From Sphingobacteriaceae bacterium (lineage in GTDB: Bacteria > Bacteroidota > Bacteroidia > Sphingobacteriales > Sphingobacteriaceae), in assembly GCA_025450155.1 (NCBI GenBank), contig JANWIB010000167.1, positions 1 through 7,148 on the forward strand: a DNA stretch of 7,148 nt, in the 5' to 3' direction. The notes beneath the pieces are model-generated. The model was given only the letters and a program-made list of their open reading frames with translations. It was not told where the DNA came from and ran no database searches. This document shows positions 6,024 to 7,148 of this stretch, piece after piece; the first letter of the stretch is position 1, and each line of letters opens with the position of its first letter. The translations under genes and the position numbers were made by a program.

Positions 6024-7148
6024 ACAACTTCAGCTACAACAAATGTACTTCCACCAACAAAAATTAAGTCTTCTTTTTTTGCATTTGCTTTGGCAGTTTC
6101 CAAGGCCGCTTTAATAGAAGGATAGGCCTTACCCCTTAAGGTGAATTTCAAGGCCTCATGAGCTAATTCTTCAGCTTCTTTTCCCCGCTCTATATCCGGT
6201 TTACAGAAATAGTAAGTAGCATTTTTAGGCAGTAATGAAAGCATTTTTTTGATGTCCTTATCTTTCACCATTCCAATTACCATGTGAAGATTTTGATGTG
6301 GTGTGGCTTTGATATTTTTAACTACTTCGCGTATTCCATCCTCATTGTGTCCGGTATCGCAAATAATTAAGGGATGCTGACTGAGATTCTGCCATCTCCC
6401 CATTAATCCGGTAAGCGCCCTTACGTGTTTTAAAGCCGCGGAGATATGATTATCCGAAATAGTAAAACCATGTTTCCGAAGTTGCTCTACCGAACTTAAT
6501 ACCGTTTCCAGATTTTTAAGCTGATAAGAGCCGGTGAGATCGAGCTGTAAAGTTGAAAGGTTGTAAGGTTGTAAGGTTGTAAGGTTGGATTGAATACTTA
6601 CGTCTAAAAACGTTTCGCCCTCCTGCTTCTTGTGTCTTCGTTCCTGTGTCTTGCTTCTTGTGTCTTGGTTCTCTTCTCTTGTCTCTTGCTTCTCAATAAC
6701 CCATTCATCAGATGCAAAAACAATATCCGAATTTGTTTCTTTAGCCTTTTTTAAAAATACCTTTTCAACTTCTTGTTGTCGTTTTCCGATAACCACCGGA
6801 ATGCCGGGTTTTATTATTCCTGCTTTTTCCGAAGCAATTTCAGGTAAGGTATTCCCCAGAATATTCATGTGGTCATAACCGATATTCGTTATCACCGACA
6901 GAAGGGGAGTGATTACATTGGTTGAATCTAACCTTCCTCCCAAACCTACTTCAATTACTGCGATAGCTACGTTGTGTCTTACAAAGTGATCAAAAGCCAT
7001 GGCAACGGTTACTTCAAAAAAAGAGGGTTCTATTGCTTCGATGTTTCTTTTCTGCTCGTTTACAAAATTTACAACCTCTTTTTCCGAGATCATTTCTCCA
7101 TTGATGCGTATGCGTTCTCTGAAATTTTTTAGATGCGGAGAAGTATAA
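6020..7148 (-). CDS. folC: Bifunctional folylpolyglutamate synthase / dihydrofolate synthase, C-terminal 376 residues (5' end outside window)
   Basis: FolC is a cytosolic Mur-ligase-family enzyme that adds glutamate to dihydropteroate and to reduced folates using ATP. The frame runs into the window edge, and the codons before the first in-window Met (7093) encode YTSPHLKNFRERIRING, a classic FolC block. That Met is therefore internal, and the true start with the GTNGKGS P-loop lies outside. Counting from that Met, the protein has IEVGLGGRLDSTNVI (47-61), NIGYDHMNILG (70-80), EKAGIIKPG (89-97, with the usually carboxylated Lys90), LDLTGSYQLKN (184-194), GRWQ (232-235) and CDTGHNEDGI (245-254) of the C-terminal domain. 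Residues about 134-184 form a low-complexity insert encoded by two tandem DNA repeats. The main catalytic motifs in the window are intact, so the enzyme is probably functional. It overlaps the next gene by 4 bp. Confidence 0.95.
   Translation of the reverse strand, partial: YTSPHLKNFRERIRINGEMISEKEVVNFVNEQKRNIEAIEPSFFEVTVAMAFDHFVRHNVAIAVIEVGLGGRLDSTNVITPLLSVITNIGYDHMNILGNTLPEIASEKAGIIKPGIPVVIGKRQQEVEKVFLKKAKETNSDIVFASDEWVIEKQETREENQDTRSKTQERRHKKQEGETFLDVSIQSNLTTLQPYNLSTLQLDLTGSYQLKNLETVLSSVEQLRKHGFTISDNHISAALKHVRALTGLMGRWQNLSQHPLIICDTGHNEDGIREVVKNIKATPHQNLHMVIGMVKDKDIKKMLSLLPKNATYYFCKPDIERGKEAEELAHEALKFTLRGKAYPSIKAALETAKANAKKEDLIFVGGSTFVVAEVV
6557..6588. repeat. 8-bp tandem repeat, four units, inside folC
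   Basis: The plus strand reads AAGGTTGT three times and then AAGGTTGG, with a degenerate unit AAAGTTGA just before (6549-6556). In the folC sense the unit is ACAACCTT, read in three successive frames, which yields the peptide NLTTLQPYNLSTLQL (170-184 from the internal Met 7093). Because the unit is not a multiple of three, changing the copy number by one would shift the folC frame. Confidence 0.95.
6623..6692. repeat. Degenerate 7-bp tandem repeat, ten units, inside folC
   Basis: On the folC strand the 70 bp divide exactly into ten heptamers. The commonest are GAAGCAA (GAAGCAG once) and GACACAA (GACACAG once); the others are GAGACAA, GAGAAGA, GAACCAA and GAACGAA, all variants of GAnnCAA. The strand is almost free of T, which keeps the reading frame free of stops and gives a charged Lys/Gln/Glu/Arg-rich peptide (about residues 135-158 from Met 7093). 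Ten heptamers do not make whole codons, so the array relies on flanking bases to keep frame. Confidence 0.93.

Noticed and set aside
6549..6692. Possible CRISPR-like array inside folC because of two repeat tracts
   Set aside because: The repeats are 7 and 8 bp units joined head to tail with no spacers, and they lie in an open folC frame. They are tandem microrepeats.
6544..6692. folC as a pseudogene because of the repeat insertion
   Set aside because: The frame is open through both arrays and continues into intact C-terminal motifs (GRWQ, DTGHN and the GGSTFVVAEV end). It is therefore an in-frame insert, not a disruption.
6020..7093. FolC starting at the Met codon at 7093
   Set aside because: The codons upstream to the window edge encode a conserved FolC block (YTSPHLK...RERIRING), so the Met is internal and the gene is cut by the window.

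Overview
The window looks like part of a Bacteroidota chromosome, most likely from the Sphingobacteriales or a close relative. Several things point there. Base composition is AT-rich, with the core genes somewhat richer in GC than the orphan genes. Clear Shine-Dalgarno sites are absent before most starts. There is a perfect TAnnTTTG-type -7 element. The pyrophosphatase has the ion-gate pattern of the Flavobacterium johnsoniae subfamily, and FolC has the DTGHN variant of its C-terminal motif. The genus cannot be fixed from the sequence alone.

Layout, left to right. (1) 1-1142, minus: the N-terminal half of a membrane-bound ion-pumping pyrophosphatase (hppA), cut by the window edge. (2) 1265-1741, plus: a small secreted protein of unknown function, divergent from hppA. 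(3) 1839-3290, plus: a complete APC-superfamily amino acid permease. It ends inside a perfect 17-bp inverted repeat that serves as a terminator shared with the convergent genes to its right. (4) 4790-3321, minus: a tight two-gene operon of a CmoA-type carboxy-SAM synthase and an integral-membrane methyltransferase of the ICMT/PEMT type, with only 3 bp between them. (5) 4973-5449, plus: an orphan membrane-anchored protein. (6) 7148-5484, minus: folC (folylpolyglutamate/dihydrofolate synthase, 5' end beyond the window), translationally coupled by an ATGA overlap to a small unknown membrane protein.

Most of this is ordinary housekeeping: PPi-driven ion pumping, amino acid transport, SAM-derived chemistry and folate polyglutamylation. 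I see no mobile element, CRISPR array, RNA gene or obvious defence system. The strongest oddity is inside folC. Two unrelated tandem arrays, a degenerate 7-bp repeat (10 units) and an 8-bp repeat (4 units), lie next to each other. They are translated in frame as a low-complexity insert of about 50 residues at the junction between the catalytic and C-terminal domains. Other points of interest are the CmoA plus membrane-methyltransferase pairing, the relocated gate glutamate in HppA, the terminator built into the permease's last codons, and the two AT-rich orphan membrane proteins that converge between 4973 and 6023.
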